In this document: positions 15,142 to 24,176 of the stretch, in pieces
Position numbering within the stretch: the first letter of the stretch is position 1
Layout of the letters: each line of letters opens with the position of its first letter
Virus record (IMG/VR): IMGVR_UViG_3300019458_000072
Coordinates: 1 to 33,393 of that record
DNA: 33,393 nt
Origin: a virus
Strand: one strand, 5' to 3'
The notes under the pieces: generated by a model
What the model was told of the DNA's origin: nothing
The model's input: the letters and a program-made list of their open reading frames with translations, nothing else
Database searches by the model: none
Made by a program: the position numbers and the translations under genes

Positions 15142-16428
15142 ATGTCTCAGGTATGGAATATTCCAATCCCGTCTTCTGAAATTCTCTCAACATCAAGAAC
15201 GAATTTGAATGATGCTTTACAATCACTTCAATCGAACTTTCTTGGAACAGCAGATCCAACTGGTGGAGCGCTCGTTGAGGGTCTGATCTTCATCAACACA
15301 ACTGCGGCAAAGCTTCGTGGAAGAACATCAAGTGCGACATTCGATGTTGGGGATTGGGGAGTTTCAAACCTCGGTCACCTTCGCAAGGATGGAACAATCG
15401 CTCTGACGGCGAATTGGAACATTGGTGGCTTTCTCATTCAGAATCTCGGTGCTCCTGCTGTTGGAACTGACGCGGCGCGAAAGACTGAGGTGGATGCAAA
15501 ACTGGCAAAAGCCGGTGATACCCTGAATTCGGGTGCTTTGCTCTCCTATGCTTCTCCCGCTCCATCTTTAACAGCCGCTGAAAACCTTACCCATAAAGGA
15601 TACTGCGATCTCAAAGCACTCAAAGCGGGTGATACCTTCACAGGTCGTATGAACTTCACTCAAAGCAGTAATGATCGTGCCATCAATGTTAGTAAAACAA
15701 ATACTAACCCCAGCGCTGCTGTCTATATTACAAATGCCTCGGCTGGTACCGGGGGATATGGGCTCAGAATCGATCAGACGGGAGCTGCTCTTGGATTTGC
15801 TCTTGTTCAAACCGGCGCGGACTTAGCTGCCAACATTCAACAAGACACCAACAATACGGCGCTCTTTGTAGACAAGAATGGAACTGGTGGTGGTTTAGCT
15901 CTCGATGTTGAAAATGAAGGCACTGGTCCTTGCATTCGTGGTGTTCAAAATGGAGCTGGTGACGGACTCAGAATTGTTCAAAACGCTAACAACCGTGCGG
16001 TTCAATTTACAAAGCCCGCTACTGGTAGTGGGACTGTTTTGGAAGTTGCAAATGCCGGCACAGGGCTATGGATTGCCACCGATGCCAACGGGACTATGAA
16101 CGGCACTGGAGCGCGTCTTGGATCGAATGGCATTTGGACAGATGGAACGTGCTACAAGAAGGAGAAGACAAATATCCAAGCTATCGATGCGGATGATTTT
16201 CTCTCAAAGATCAAACGAATGTCAATCTCCCGCTATTCGAGGAGAGCGGCAGTAGAACGTGGGCTCAAGGAAGACCCCACAGTTGGCCCATTCATGGAGG
16301 AATTGGTGGAACTCTTCGGACTGCCTGGAAATGGTGTTAGACCTTCAGAACTGGCAAGCGTCGCCCTTGCCGGTGTAAAAGCGCTCCTCAGCCGCTTGGA
16401 GGTTCTTGAGGCAAGAGCTGCTTATTGA
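15142..16428 (+). CDS. Tail fibre with S74-like C-terminal chaperone domain
   Basis: A 428-residue protein with GAGAGG before ATG. The N-terminal region includes KDGTIALTANWNIGGFLIQNLGAP, a tail fibre attachment-like motif. The middle, about 175-330, holds repeats of the form GxGLxI.Q.A.N.A.x.., likely a trimeric beta-prism or beta-helix shaft. The C-terminus (KTNIQAIDADDFLSKIKRM..., then ...VGPFMEELVELFG, then a coiled-coil LLSRLEVLEAR) matches the Peptidase_S74 intramolecular chaperone that trims itself after trimer folding. In place of the usual Ser of the Ser-Lys pair there is C337, five before K342. The stop overlaps the convergent gene by 41 nt. Confidence 0.75.
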   Translation: MSQVWNIPIPSSEILSTSRTNLNDALQSLQSNFLGTADPTGGALVEGLIFINTTAAKLRGRTSSATFDVGDWGVSNLGHLRKDGTIALTANWNIGGFLIQNLGAPAVGTDAARKTEVDAKLAKAGDTLNSGALLSYASPAPSLTAAENLTHKGYCDLKALKAGDTFTGRMNFTQSSNDRAINVSKTNTNPSAAVYITNASAGTGGYGLRIDQTGAALGFALVQTGADLAANIQQDTNNTALFVDKNGTGGGLALDVENEGTGPCIRGVQNGAGDGLRIVQNANNRAVQFTKPATGSGTVLEVANAGTGLWIATDANGTMNGTGARLGSNGIWTDGTCYKKEKTNIQAIDADDFLSKIKRMSISRYSRRAAVERGLKEDPTVGPFMEELVELFGLPGNGVRPSELASVALAGVKALLSRLEVLEARAAY

Positions 16429-16786
16429 TGACAGGAGGCGAGACAATCCTGGAGAAGGCAAGGTCTCTTGCCGCTCTCGCCACTGTCGAACGTCTCGGGA
16501 TCTGAGCAAGAATCGGGGCGATTATTTCAGAGAGAGTCTTCATGATTCCCTCTGTCTCCTGATGGCCTTCAGCAAGAACGATCAGATCTGATACCGCTCG
16601 ATCAAGCCCCTCAAGTTTGAGGAACACCTCGGTAAGACGTTCCTGCCAGTCGGTTTCATCTGTTCTGCCAAGATTTTCTTCTCTCCAATTTTCAAGAACC
16701 GTATAGGCATCTCTTTCAATGAAGAGAGGAAGAGCTTCCGCGATCTTCTGGTTCAATGACTTTGCTTGCTTAATGCTTTTGTCCAT
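16388..16786 (-). CDS. Hypothetical helical protein at end of replication operon
   Basis: A 132-residue protein with GGAAGG upstream of ATG 16786. Helix-rich, with charged heptad-like stretches and no Cys pairs or membrane segment. No family recognised. It overlaps the 3' end of the helicase gene by 34 nt, so it is translated with it, and converges with the tail fibre gene across 41 nt. No terminator is visible between the two opposing operons, so their 3' ends are antisense to each other. Confidence 0.65.
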   Translation of the reverse strand: MDKSIKQAKSLNQKIAEALPLFIERDAYTVLENWREENLGRTDETDWQERLTEVFLKLEGLDRAVSDLIVLAEGHQETEGIMKTLSEIIAPILAQIPRRSTVARAARDLAFSRIVSPPVINKQLLPQEPPSG

Positions 16787-18843
16787 TCATCGCCTTCCAA
16801 GTGTTCCATGACCTTTTCGAAGGTCTTCTCCGGTAGAACCTCTCTGACTGTTTCTCGTTTTTTCAAAAGATCCTTTATTGATTGAATGCCACAGTCTATT
16901 AAAGTCCTGGAGTAAGCGCGACCGATTCCTGGAATCTGACAGAGAATTGCTTGCTCCCATCCAACGCCATAGAGAAGACGCAAGAACGCCATCTTCCAAT
17001 ACTCTGAGGCTTCTTCACGTTGATGGATTCTTGTATCGATTTGAGAGAGGCACCCAGTAAGACGCTCAGCATCTTGGATCAACGACCAAAAAATCGCACG
17101 ATGGGGCTGTGTGAGTGCTGTTTCACCGCGCAGATGAAGATCGAGAATAGTTGCAAGTGCCAGGGCACCATCAGAATAGATTCTCAGCGAGGCATTCCTG
17201 AGTTGCGCGAGATACTCAGATGCCAGGATTTTCAAGTTCTTCGGAATAAACCCATTGACATGAGATGGAACTGAGGCAATTGCCCAGGCAAGTGCAATAT
17301 CCGACTTCTCCAGACGGCGTTCGTGGAGTGCCCAAAGGTTCTTCTTCCAGGCGGCCACATCAAGTGGATCATAGTAGTTTTTCGAAGCGATGACCCCAAG
17401 AGCGGTTGCTTCGAAGGAATGCTCCTCTTCGCCGGCTTCGAGGAAAGAATCCCCATGAATGAGCTTCTCTGATCGATAGAGGTCGAGAATTTCCTCTATA
17501 CCTTTGTCAGGAAGAATTCCCTGCGCTCTGGCGAGAGTTCTTGATGCCCAGTGAAGAGCATCCTCTTTCGTTTTGACTCTTTTCTCGGCAATCTCCCCGA
17601 TCAAATGGAATCCGATGTGCCTTCCAAGAACGCTTTGAACGTTCACTCCTTCTTGAAGGTACTTCTTCCAGTCTGGAAGAGCCTTGTAGGGAAGAACGAT
17701 ATAGGCATCGCCTTCCTTGTCGTAGCGTGGTCTTCCCGCGCGCCCGCACTCTTGAATAACATCCAATGGATCCACTTCTACAAAGCCTCGTGTCACTCCA
17801 AGAATCGCCACACGGCGTGCTGGTAAATTGAGTCCGTAGGCAAGAGTGGATGTCGCCACGAGGACTTGAATTCTTCCATTCTGGAAGCGTTCCTCCATTG
17901 CCGAACGATCCTCGATGCCCAGATCGGCATTATGGAAAGCGGCTGAAATTCCTTGTTGCGAGAGCTTTTCCAGCATCGCCCTTCCGGCGCTTTTTGCGTG
18001 TGCAAAGATGAGCCATTGATCGTACAGGTGTGTTTTTACCAGCTTGAGAACCTCCATCACTTTTGCTTCTTCTTCCGCTGCATAGCGTGCTCCGTATACG
18101 AGTCCTCGCTGAACTTCGTAGGGAACGAAATGGATCGACAGCTGACAAGGGCGGTAGTCGCTTTCAATGACAGTTACTGAAGCAGGTGTGGCTGTGGTGT
18201 AATGCGCTCCATGAGCGTCAAAGGAAGCGATGGCTGGAAGATTTGCTTGCTCGCATTTGAGAAGCTCTTTAAGCCATACGGCAATTTCTTTGGCGTTCTT
18301 CATTGTCGCCGAAAGAAAGACGATGCGAGCAGCCGGATAGAGTTTTGTGAAAAGGATGAGGGCGTGTTCAAGATGGTCACCACGCCCAGAGGAAGAAAGG
18401 AAATGTGCCTCATCCACGATGAGACAAGAGACCGTGCTGAGCCAATTCCCTTCCTCCCCCTGATTTCGGCAGCGGACGGCCATCATCTCATAGGTGGCGA
18501 TGACAACATCGGCCTTTTCCAACTCTTTTGTGCGCTTCTGTGTAAGTCGGTAATCACCAGTGAGGAGAATTTTCCTCAACCCTTGCCACGGATGCTTCGA
18601 ATCTGACCAATCGCGCATCCGCTCTTCGGCAAGAGCCTTCAGTGGGGAAAGGTAGACAATTTTACCAAGTCCCTGAAGAGCGTACCGGCCGGCAACCAAC
18701 TCGGCAGCAATGGTTTTCCCTGATGCTGTAGGGCTCGCCACGATGAGATGCGTGTCTTTATCTACGAGTGGAAGGACCTGACTTTGAACTGGGTTGAACT
18801 CTTTGAATGGGTACTTCCCATATCGGTATGCGCTCGTTTTCAT
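16753..18843 (-). CDS. Ski2/Hel308-like superfamily 2 helicase
   Basis: A 696-residue protein with AGGATG before ATG. Motif I SPTASGKT at 37-44, DEAH at 144-147, SAT at 178-180, and motif VI QECGRAGRPRY are all present, with the Q-motif-like FNPVQ near 16-20. After the two RecA domains come a helical region and a C-terminal helix-hairpin-helix (QIPGIGRAYSRTLIDCGI), which is the Hel308/Ski2-type order. These ATP-driven 3' to 5' helicases unwind forked DNA or RNA duplexes. In a replication operon, a DNA fork or recombination role is the likeliest. Confidence 0.85.
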   Translation of the reverse strand: MKTSAYRYGKYPFKEFNPVQSQVLPLVDKDTHLIVASPTASGKTIAAELVAGRYALQGLGKIVYLSPLKALAEERMRDWSDSKHPWQGLRKILLTGDYRLTQKRTKELEKADVVIATYEMMAVRCRNQGEEGNWLSTVSCLIVDEAHFLSSSGRGDHLEHALILFTKLYPAARIVFLSATMKNAKEIAVWLKELLKCEQANLPAIASFDAHGAHYTTATPASVTVIESDYRPCQLSIHFVPYEVQRGLVYGARYAAEEEAKVMEVLKLVKTHLYDQWLIFAHAKSAGRAMLEKLSQQGISAAFHNADLGIEDRSAMEERFQNGRIQVLVATSTLAYGLNLPARRVAILGVTRGFVEVDPLDVIQECGRAGRPRYDKEGDAYIVLPYKALPDWKKYLQEGVNVQSVLGRHIGFHLIGEIAEKRVKTKEDALHWASRTLARAQGILPDKGIEEILDLYRSEKLIHGDSFLEAGEEEHSFEATALGVIASKNYYDPLDVAAWKKNLWALHERRLEKSDIALAWAIASVPSHVNGFIPKNLKILASEYLAQLRNASLRIYSDGALALATILDLHLRGETALTQPHRAIFWSLIQDAERLTGCLSQIDTRIHQREEASEYWKMAFLRLLYGVGWEQAILCQIPGIGRAYSRTLIDCGIQSIKDLLKKRETVREVLPEKTFEKVMEHLEGDEWTKALSKQSH

Positions 18844-18846
18844 GGC

Positions 18847-19473
18847 TTACATCCTGTTCCAATGATCTGTAGAGATTGATGAAAAATGCGCTCCAAGATG
18901 GTTGTAGCGCAGGTTCCGAATGAATCCTGTCTTGAGATTCTTCTCGTGGACAACCGCACAGAAGGCTGCATCCTCCATTCCAAGACCCGCCTCTGGGATG
19001 ATAGGAACAGTTCCCTTGCGAATGAAGTGGGGGCATCCGACTGAAGATGGTACTTCCCACACCTCATCTATTCCTGGCCCTTCCGGCACTTCATTATTGA
19101 TAGACCAACCAGAAAGGATTCCGTATTCTGGATGCCTGTGGAGGCATTCAATGCCATTCTGCACCCAGTTTTCGCCAATGATGAGCTGATCATCATCGAC
19201 GACGAGATAGATACTGCTCTTGGCGTTATCTTCAGCGTATTGACGTGCTCTGGCTTGAAAATTACCGCCAATAAGCCCAGTTTTCGATGAATAGATAGAA
19301 TGAAAAATCGCGGCATCAAGGAGCGTATCGCCAGCGTCTACATGACCAATAAGAAGATGCAGATTGATGCTTCCCATCGCATTTTCCAATTGCCACCGTG
19401 CGAGTGACACGATAGCGAAGGCACTACGAAGCCAACCACTACCGTAGATTCGCAGGAACACATCCGTATTCAA
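18847..19473 (-). CDS. Family 2-like glycosyltransferase
   Basis: A 208-residue protein from TTG 19473, with GAGGAGG upstream and a TTGA overlap with the preceding gene. A GT-A fold is suggested by ARARQYAEDNAKSSIYLVVDDDQLI, with the DxD metal and sugar-nucleotide site at 93-95, and a later GMEDAAFCAVV segment (ED acidic motif near 170) typical of GT2 enzymes. It has no signal peptide or TM segment, so it acts in the cytoplasm. It may modify phage DNA bases, a host surface precursor or a protein. Acceptor unknown. Confidence 0.7.
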   Translation of the reverse strand: MNTDVFLRIYGSGWLRSAFAIVSLARWQLENAMGSINLHLLIGHVDAGDTLLDAAIFHSIYSSKTGLIGGNFQARARQYAEDNAKSSIYLVVDDDQLIIGENWVQNGIECLHRHPEYGILSGWSINNEVPEGPGIDEVWEVPSSVGCPHFIRKGTVPIIPEAGLGMEDAAFCAVVHEKNLKTGFIRNLRYNHLGAHFSSISTDHWNRM

Positions 19474-19796
19474 GCGGCCTCCTCTGGGTTCGCTTCTATC
19501 TGCTCCACGGCTTCAACAACAAGAAGTCTCGACGCCGGCGTATTGGCTCTGACCTCTTCGGCCGCTGCTTCCCCCATTGCTTGGACGAATTCTTTCTCCC
19601 ATTTTGGCCGCCTTGGACCAAGGTCTATCCGTGCGTGAAAGATTCCTCGTTCTTGTTCTTCTCCACCGTCAATGGCGAAGAGAATTTCATCCTTGATTGC
19701 CTTTTCTTCCTTCTCGATCTGACGTGCCTTGACTTCATAGTCAAGGCGAACCTGACGAAGGTTGTGGTACTGAAGCATCTGATGTTGTGTCAACAT
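19470..19796 (-). CDS. Hypothetical coiled-coil protein
   Basis: A 108-residue protein with GGAG before ATG 19796. The first 45 residues (YHNLRQVRLDYEVKARQIEKEEKAIKDE in outline) form a likely amphipathic helix or coiled coil, and the C-terminal half is Ala/Glu-rich. No family is recognised. It overlaps the CHC2 gene by 56 nt and the glycosyltransferase by 4 nt, so it belongs to the same transcript. Confidence 0.65.
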   Translation of the reverse strand: MLTQHQMLQYHNLRQVRLDYEVKARQIEKEEKAIKDEILFAIDGGEEQERGIFHARIDLGPRRPKWEKEFVQAMGEAAAEEVRANTPASRLLVVEAVEQIEANPEEAA

Positions 19797-20352
19797 CTTT
19801 TCTCCATTCCTTATAGGCTTCTTCGACCATCTGAAGATAGGACCATAGCCGATTCTTCATTTCAGAGACCATCTCCTGGTCTTTGAAGCTCTTGAAGTAA
19901 TTCTCGACAAAAGCATCGCCAGCTTCAGAAAGAATTTCTTTCAACAGCGATGAAGTCTGCGTCTCTGCATAACGCTCAATCGACTCTCGAAATGCCTTCT
20001 CAAAGCCAGCAAGATAGAAAGTATCAAAAATAGTACGTCGTTCTTGGAAATTGATTTCGTCAGTATGCACATGTCCTGAAAGATCGATCATGAAGAGCTT
20101 CGCAACCTCGACAGCACCATCTCGAAGGTTCTTCCCGCGCAGCAACGCCATATATGCTGAAGCCCATCCACCCTTCCCACACTGAAAACAGTGCCAGCCA
20201 CCACGCCCGCCGTTGACTTTGAGACTCGGCCTTGGATCTGGATGGCCAGGGCAGGATATAAAATCTCCCGGTTTGCTAAAATCAGATCCTGAGAGTCGCG
20301 TGAGTAGTCGCTCGATGGGTACTCTATTATCGACGATTGTGACGATGCTCAT
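19741..20352 (-). CDS. CHC2 zinc-finger primase-like protein
   Basis: A protein of about 203 residues. Near the N-terminus it has C-P-G-H (C36 and H39, numbered from TTG 20358) and FQCGKGG preceded by WHC (C57, C60), the CHC2 zinc ribbon of DnaG-type primases with the usual DPRPSLKVN link. The TOPRIM catalytic domain is absent: after about residue 75 it is all helical with no acidic EGxxD motif. It could direct priming by binding template, or modulate a host primase. ATG 20352 is chosen; TTG 20358 overlapping the upstream stop as TTGA is also possible. Confidence 0.75.
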   Translation of the reverse strand: MSIVTIVDNRVPIERLLTRLSGSDFSKPGDFISCPGHPDPRPSLKVNGGRGGWHCFQCGKGGWASAYMALLRGKNLRDGAVEVAKLFMIDLSGHVHTDEINFQERRTIFDTFYLAGFEKAFRESIERYAETQTSSLLKEILSEAGDAFVENYFKSFKDQEMVSEMKNRLWSYLQMVEEAYKEWRKDVDTTSDASVPQPSSGSP

Positions 20353-20354
20353 CT

Positions 20355-21773
20355 TCAAACGTCCGTGAAGTCGAACTCATCATCCGAGTGTCTAAACACC
20401 GGTGTCTTCGAAATGAATCCTGTCTGTGGGTCCAATGCCAGATAGTGAGCTGTTCCTGCGGTACCAGCATCGCGCGCTTTGGCGAGACCGGTTTTCACTT
20501 CCTTCCTGAGCTTCATTGCCTCTGTGGCAAGACTCCAACACACGACACTTGCCGCCTGCCCGGCAAGAAGCGTTTCTGACAACGCGCCAAGATCGTAATA
20601 GCCTTGTTCCTCTGCACGTTTTCTTCCAGCAGTCGAGGTCTGGTAGCCTGTGACGAGCCATACTCCGCGTTTGTCCCTTGCCTCACACGCGAGACGTTGT
20701 GTAGCTTCAAGTGTTTCGTTTCGTTCGTCGCGTCCTTCGTTTCGCCGTCGTAGTGGGGCGAGCTTCTGCACATAATCAAGAACAAGAACTTCATAATCCA
20801 CATCTTTGGAGACGTACTCCAACTCTCGTGCACAGTCGAGGATTGTAACGCCAAGAGGCGGACGCCAGATCGTGAGACGCCCGTAAGCGGGGTTCTTTTG
20901 GAAGTCCAATGCAACTTCCTGCCATACTTTCGGATCACCATTTACCAGATCGTTCAGTGAAAATGGTGCACCGAGTTTTTGAGCGTGTTGGAGAAGAAGC
21001 CGGCGGCGGATGGGTTTTGCTTCACTTTCAGCACCTTCGAGGGCTACGTAGAAGACTGATTTTCCACGTAGGACCTGTTCGTGAGCTATCGAAAGAAGGA
21101 AGGTTGTTTTGTATTCGCTGATATAGGCGGCCCAGATCCAAAATTCTCCAAGACGCCCGCCGCCTGTAGTCTCATCGATTACTTGAATTCCGGTTGGGTA
21201 TCGTGTGCTTGGACTGTCCGGGCTGAGAGTAGCCATGGCTGCACGCGCATCAATAAGACGACTCTGATCGCTTCTGAGCTTTTCCCCAGCGTATGGAACG
21301 TCCTTTAGCAGTGCTTCTGCCTTTTCGAGATTTCCTTCAGCGATTGCGCGCGCCACTGCCTGTACACCGATCATAAGCACGCTTGTACGCGCTTCCTCTT
21401 GAACGGCTGAGAGCGCGTAATCGAACTCGGATCCAAGGATAGGACGAAGACCGAAGATCTTGCCAATCTCCTCGGCGACAAGCTCTACTGTCCTTTGACG
21501 TGTAAGTCGCTTCGAGATGAAGTCTCGAAGGATGTCAGCCGTGATGGGACCATTCGAACCGATTGTGCCGGCAACCTTGAAGAGCCAACGCTGGCGGCGT
21601 TCGACGAAATGTTCCGGTTTAAGAAGGGAGAGCGCTCTTTTCCTCGCTTGTGCATCATCGAAGATCCTTCTCAGAATCATGCGCGCCATTTCTGAAGGGT
21701 AGACGTTCAAGATTTTCTCCAACGAAATATGTCCAAAGGAATTGGTGTGTGTGACACATGAACCGGAAGCCAT
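20355..21773 (-). CDS. DnaB-like replicative helicase with unusual P-loop
   Basis: A 472-residue protein. The N-terminal helical domain spans about 1-170. The RecA-like core starts RYPTGIQVIDETTGGGRLGEFW, as in DnaB. The Walker A position reads AAYISEYKTT (215-224): K222 and T223 are kept, but the Gly before Lys is Tyr and the usual upstream Gly is missing. Walker B is present as VLVLDYVQKL, followed by the Q-rich sensor region. DnaB-like rings unwind the fork 5' to 3'. Start ATG has AGGA upstream. It overlaps the loader-like gene by 67 nt, consistent with a helicase-loader pair. Confidence 0.75.
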   Translation of the reverse strand: MASGSCVTHTNSFGHISLEKILNVYPSEMARMILRRIFDDAQARKRALSLLKPEHFVERRQRWLFKVAGTIGSNGPITADILRDFISKRLTRQRTVELVAEEIGKIFGLRPILGSEFDYALSAVQEEARTSVLMIGVQAVARAIAEGNLEKAEALLKDVPYAGEKLRSDQSRLIDARAAMATLSPDSPSTRYPTGIQVIDETTGGGRLGEFWIWAAYISEYKTTFLLSIAHEQVLRGKSVFYVALEGAESEAKPIRRRLLLQHAQKLGAPFSLNDLVNGDPKVWQEVALDFQKNPAYGRLTIWRPPLGVTILDCARELEYVSKDVDYEVLVLDYVQKLAPLRRRNEGRDERNETLEATQRLACEARDKRGVWLVTGYQTSTAGRKRAEEQGYYDLGALSETLLAGQAASVVCWSLATEAMKLRKEVKTGLAKARDAGTAGTAHYLALDPQTGFISKTPVFRHSDDEFDFTDV

Positions 21774-22267
21774 CGGTCCTGCATAGTGACCACAGTAAAT
21801 TTTTCTACACGCCCTGCCAGAGCATCATTCAATGTGCTTTCATTCCAGGAATGCTTTGCCGGAAAGTCACATCGAATCCATAAGGTGTACGGCACTTTTG
21901 TGTGTTGATGTTCATTCTTTTTTCTTTGATCTCGAAAGCGGTCATCAACCAAAGTGCCAATGGACACAACATCAAGTCTTCGACGCGCTGACATGATTAC
22001 GGAAGTTGCCATGATCAGGCGCATCTGAATGTCCCCACCCCAAAGAAGAATGATCCCACGTGGGTCTCGAGCGAGACTCATCAAGAAATCTCGCACCTCT
22101 TCCGGACCATCCACACGATCCCAGAAATCATCAAGAAAGAGCGCTTGCAGTCCAGATACGTCGAGAACCTGCTGGCGCTCTTTCTGTTCGGCACAAATGC
22201 AAGGAACCCAACGTCCATCATCCATACGGACATGAAGAGTTCCAAAACAGATCGTGCAGTCACTCAC
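21707..22267 (-). CDS. Degenerate DnaC-like helicase loader with zinc cluster (tentative)
   Basis: A 186-residue protein from GTG 22267 (GTGA overlap with the polymerase stop). N-terminal cysteines C4, C7, C23, C25 make a compact CxxC...CxC metal site as in many phage DnaC/DnaI loaders. Next comes RDPRGIILLWGGDIQMRLIMATSV, which aligns in form with the loader P-loop strand and helix (llLyGppGtGKThLa), but the GKT residues are lost. A TFVVTMQDRW-like strand (EKFTVVTMQDR) replaces the usual TTN sensor. Position beside DnaB supports a loader role, probably without ATPase activity. Family assignment is from layout only. Confidence 0.5.
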   Translation of the reverse strand: MSDCTICFGTLHVRMDDGRWVPCICAEQKERQQVLDVSGLQALFLDDFWDRVDGPEEVRDFLMSLARDPRGIILLWGGDIQMRLIMATSVIMSARRRLDVVSIGTLVDDRFRDQRKKNEHQHTKVPYTLWIRCDFPAKHSWNESTLNDALAGRVEKFTVVTMQDRWLPVHVSHTPIPLDIFRWRKS

Positions 22268-24159
22268 TCTTCGACCGCCTTCTTTACTTCTGCTTCAACA
22301 ATTTCAGCGAGATCAAGCTCAGCCTTCTTGGCCCAGTTTTCATGGCAAACAGTAATGTCCACGTCAAGCGGTACCAGGAAAAGTTGTCTTCCTTCCTTCG
22401 AACAAAAGGTAGTCATTGCGTTGATGAGTTCATTGAAAATCGCGCCATCGCGCCAGTCGTAATCAATGACAACTTCATCGTGCACAGGGAAGAGGAGTTT
22501 CGAACGCCTCCCTAAAAGAAATTTGTGAATCCTCACAAGAGCGATTTTCAAAATATCTGCCGCAGTGCCTTGAATGAGAGTGTTCACAGCGCGATATTTG
22601 AGATTCCATGGGATCTCTCGCCATCGGCCAAATAAATTTCGTACTCCTCCCTGTCGCCCGCACCAACGTTCCACCTTTTCCTTGAAGGTCATCACGCCTG
22701 GAAATTCTTCGGTATAACGCTCGCAGTAGGTCTCAGCATCGTCGAGGCCAATCTTGCATTGTTCAGCGAGAGCCGTTGGAGAGGCACCATAGACTTGAGC
22801 AAAGTTGAACTTCTTTCCAATCGCGCGTTGTTCTTTCGATACCTGATTCTCAGAGATCTTGAAGAGCTTCGAAGCTGTGAGCGTGTGAAGATCTGAACCG
22901 CGTTTATACGCTTGGAGAAGCTTTTCTTCCCTGGAGAAGTTCGCGAGGAGTCGGTATTCAACTTGGTTCAAATCCAGAGCCAAGAGTACTGACTCCTTCG
23001 ATAGAGGGAGAACCGCCTTACGAATAGAGAACTCCTTTCGTACCGGGTCCTCTTCATCCTCACGAGGGAGGTTCATCAGGTTCGGCTCAGCCGCACCCAT
23101 TCTTCCGGTCCTGGCGGCTTCTTGACGCAGAGATGTGTGCAAGCGTCCGTCAGCATCGGACCGAGATAACATCCCTTCGACGAATGTCCTGAGAAGAATC
23201 GACACCGTGCGATATCGGAGAATGGAGGAAACCAACGGAAGATGCGTATACTTTTCGAGAACTCGCTTGTCCATAGAAGGAGTTTCAAGGGTTTCTTGCC
23301 CACGTTTCCGCCGGCGCCATTCCGGCTTGACTCCTCTCTCTTGTAGGATCTCTGAGACCTGCCGAACGCTTCGTAGATCAAAAACACGACCGGCAATCTC
23401 GTAGATCTGTACCTCCAGGCGTGTTTGCATCTGTATGAGCTTTTCCTTGATCTCTTCCAAGTAGGGCCGGTCAACTCGAATTCCGGCATCTTCCATGGCG
23501 ATGATTGCCGGAATGAGTGGCATCTCCACAGCTTCATAGAGCTTCAAAAGCTTCGGGTCTTTCTCCAGAAGCGCGCGGTATTTCCTCCAGAGAAGCAGCG
23601 TCCAGTAAACGTCTTCCCCGCAGTACCTGCCAAGAACCTCTGGAGGAACATTGCGATACGCTCCTCTTGGAACGTGCTTGTGAGTCACCCCAAGTTGTGC
23701 CTTACGGCACCAGGCGATCAATATCTCCCAAGTCTTGTGAATTCGTCCAAACTCTTGCTTAATAAGTGCATCAAGACCAACACGTTGATACGTTGTTCTC
23801 AACAATCTGGCAAGAATCTGGATGTCTTCAAGCGGCGAAACCCCAACGCCTCTTGCGGCCATCATGTGCGCATCGAAGCGGATATTGGCACCGATTTTCA
23901 TGATGCTTGGTGATTCAAGCAAATGTACGATCGTCTCAGGGTAGGTAGAATCTCCAAGAGTCGGGAGGTACCAAGTGGAGATTTGTCCATCTTCGATGAC
24001 TCCAATACCGAGACCTACAGGACGGTCTCCATCCCACCAGAAAAGGCCGTCAGTCTCAGTGTCAAAGCCGAGATGTCCGAGTTTGAAGGCCAGCTCAGAC
24101 ACCCGAGCAAGATCCGCCTCTGGATCATGGATAAGCGTATGTAGCCAACGATAGCGCAT
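22264..24159 (-). CDS. polA: Family A DNA polymerase with 3'-5' exonuclease domain
   Basis: A 631-residue polymerase. Exonuclease motifs are intact: FDTETDG (D33, E35), NIRFDAH, and YCGED (DEDDy type), so proofreading is expected. Polymerase motif A reads LDLNQVEYRLLA, motif B RAIGKKFNFAQVYGAS, where the usual NFG is NFA, and motif C FPVHDEV with the catalytic His-Asp-Glu. There is no 5'-3' exonuclease domain, normal for phage replicative enzymes. GTGGAAG precedes ATG. It is the phage's own replicase. Confidence 0.92.
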   Translation of the reverse strand: MRYRWLHTLIHDPEADLARVSELAFKLGHLGFDTETDGLFWWDGDRPVGLGIGVIEDGQISTWYLPTLGDSTYPETIVHLLESPSIMKIGANIRFDAHMMAARGVGVSPLEDIQILARLLRTTYQRVGLDALIKQEFGRIHKTWEILIAWCRKAQLGVTHKHVPRGAYRNVPPEVLGRYCGEDVYWTLLLWRKYRALLEKDPKLLKLYEAVEMPLIPAIIAMEDAGIRVDRPYLEEIKEKLIQMQTRLEVQIYEIAGRVFDLRSVRQVSEILQERGVKPEWRRRKRGQETLETPSMDKRVLEKYTHLPLVSSILRYRTVSILLRTFVEGMLSRSDADGRLHTSLRQEAARTGRMGAAEPNLMNLPREDEEDPVRKEFSIRKAVLPLSKESVLLALDLNQVEYRLLANFSREEKLLQAYKRGSDLHTLTASKLFKISENQVSKEQRAIGKKFNFAQVYGASPTALAEQCKIGLDDAETYCERYTEEFPGVMTFKEKVERWCGRQGGVRNLFGRWREIPWNLKYRAVNTLIQGTAADILKIALVRIHKFLLGRRSKLLFPVHDEVVIDYDWRDGAIFNELINAMTTFCSKEGRQLFLVPLDVDITVCHENWAKKAELDLAEIVEAEVKKAVEE

Positions 24160-24176
24160 CTTCCACTCTGCAATCT

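Noticed and set aside
16388-16428. Bidirectional terminator between converging operons
   Set aside because: The overlap is coding on both strands and I see no G/C stem with T run.
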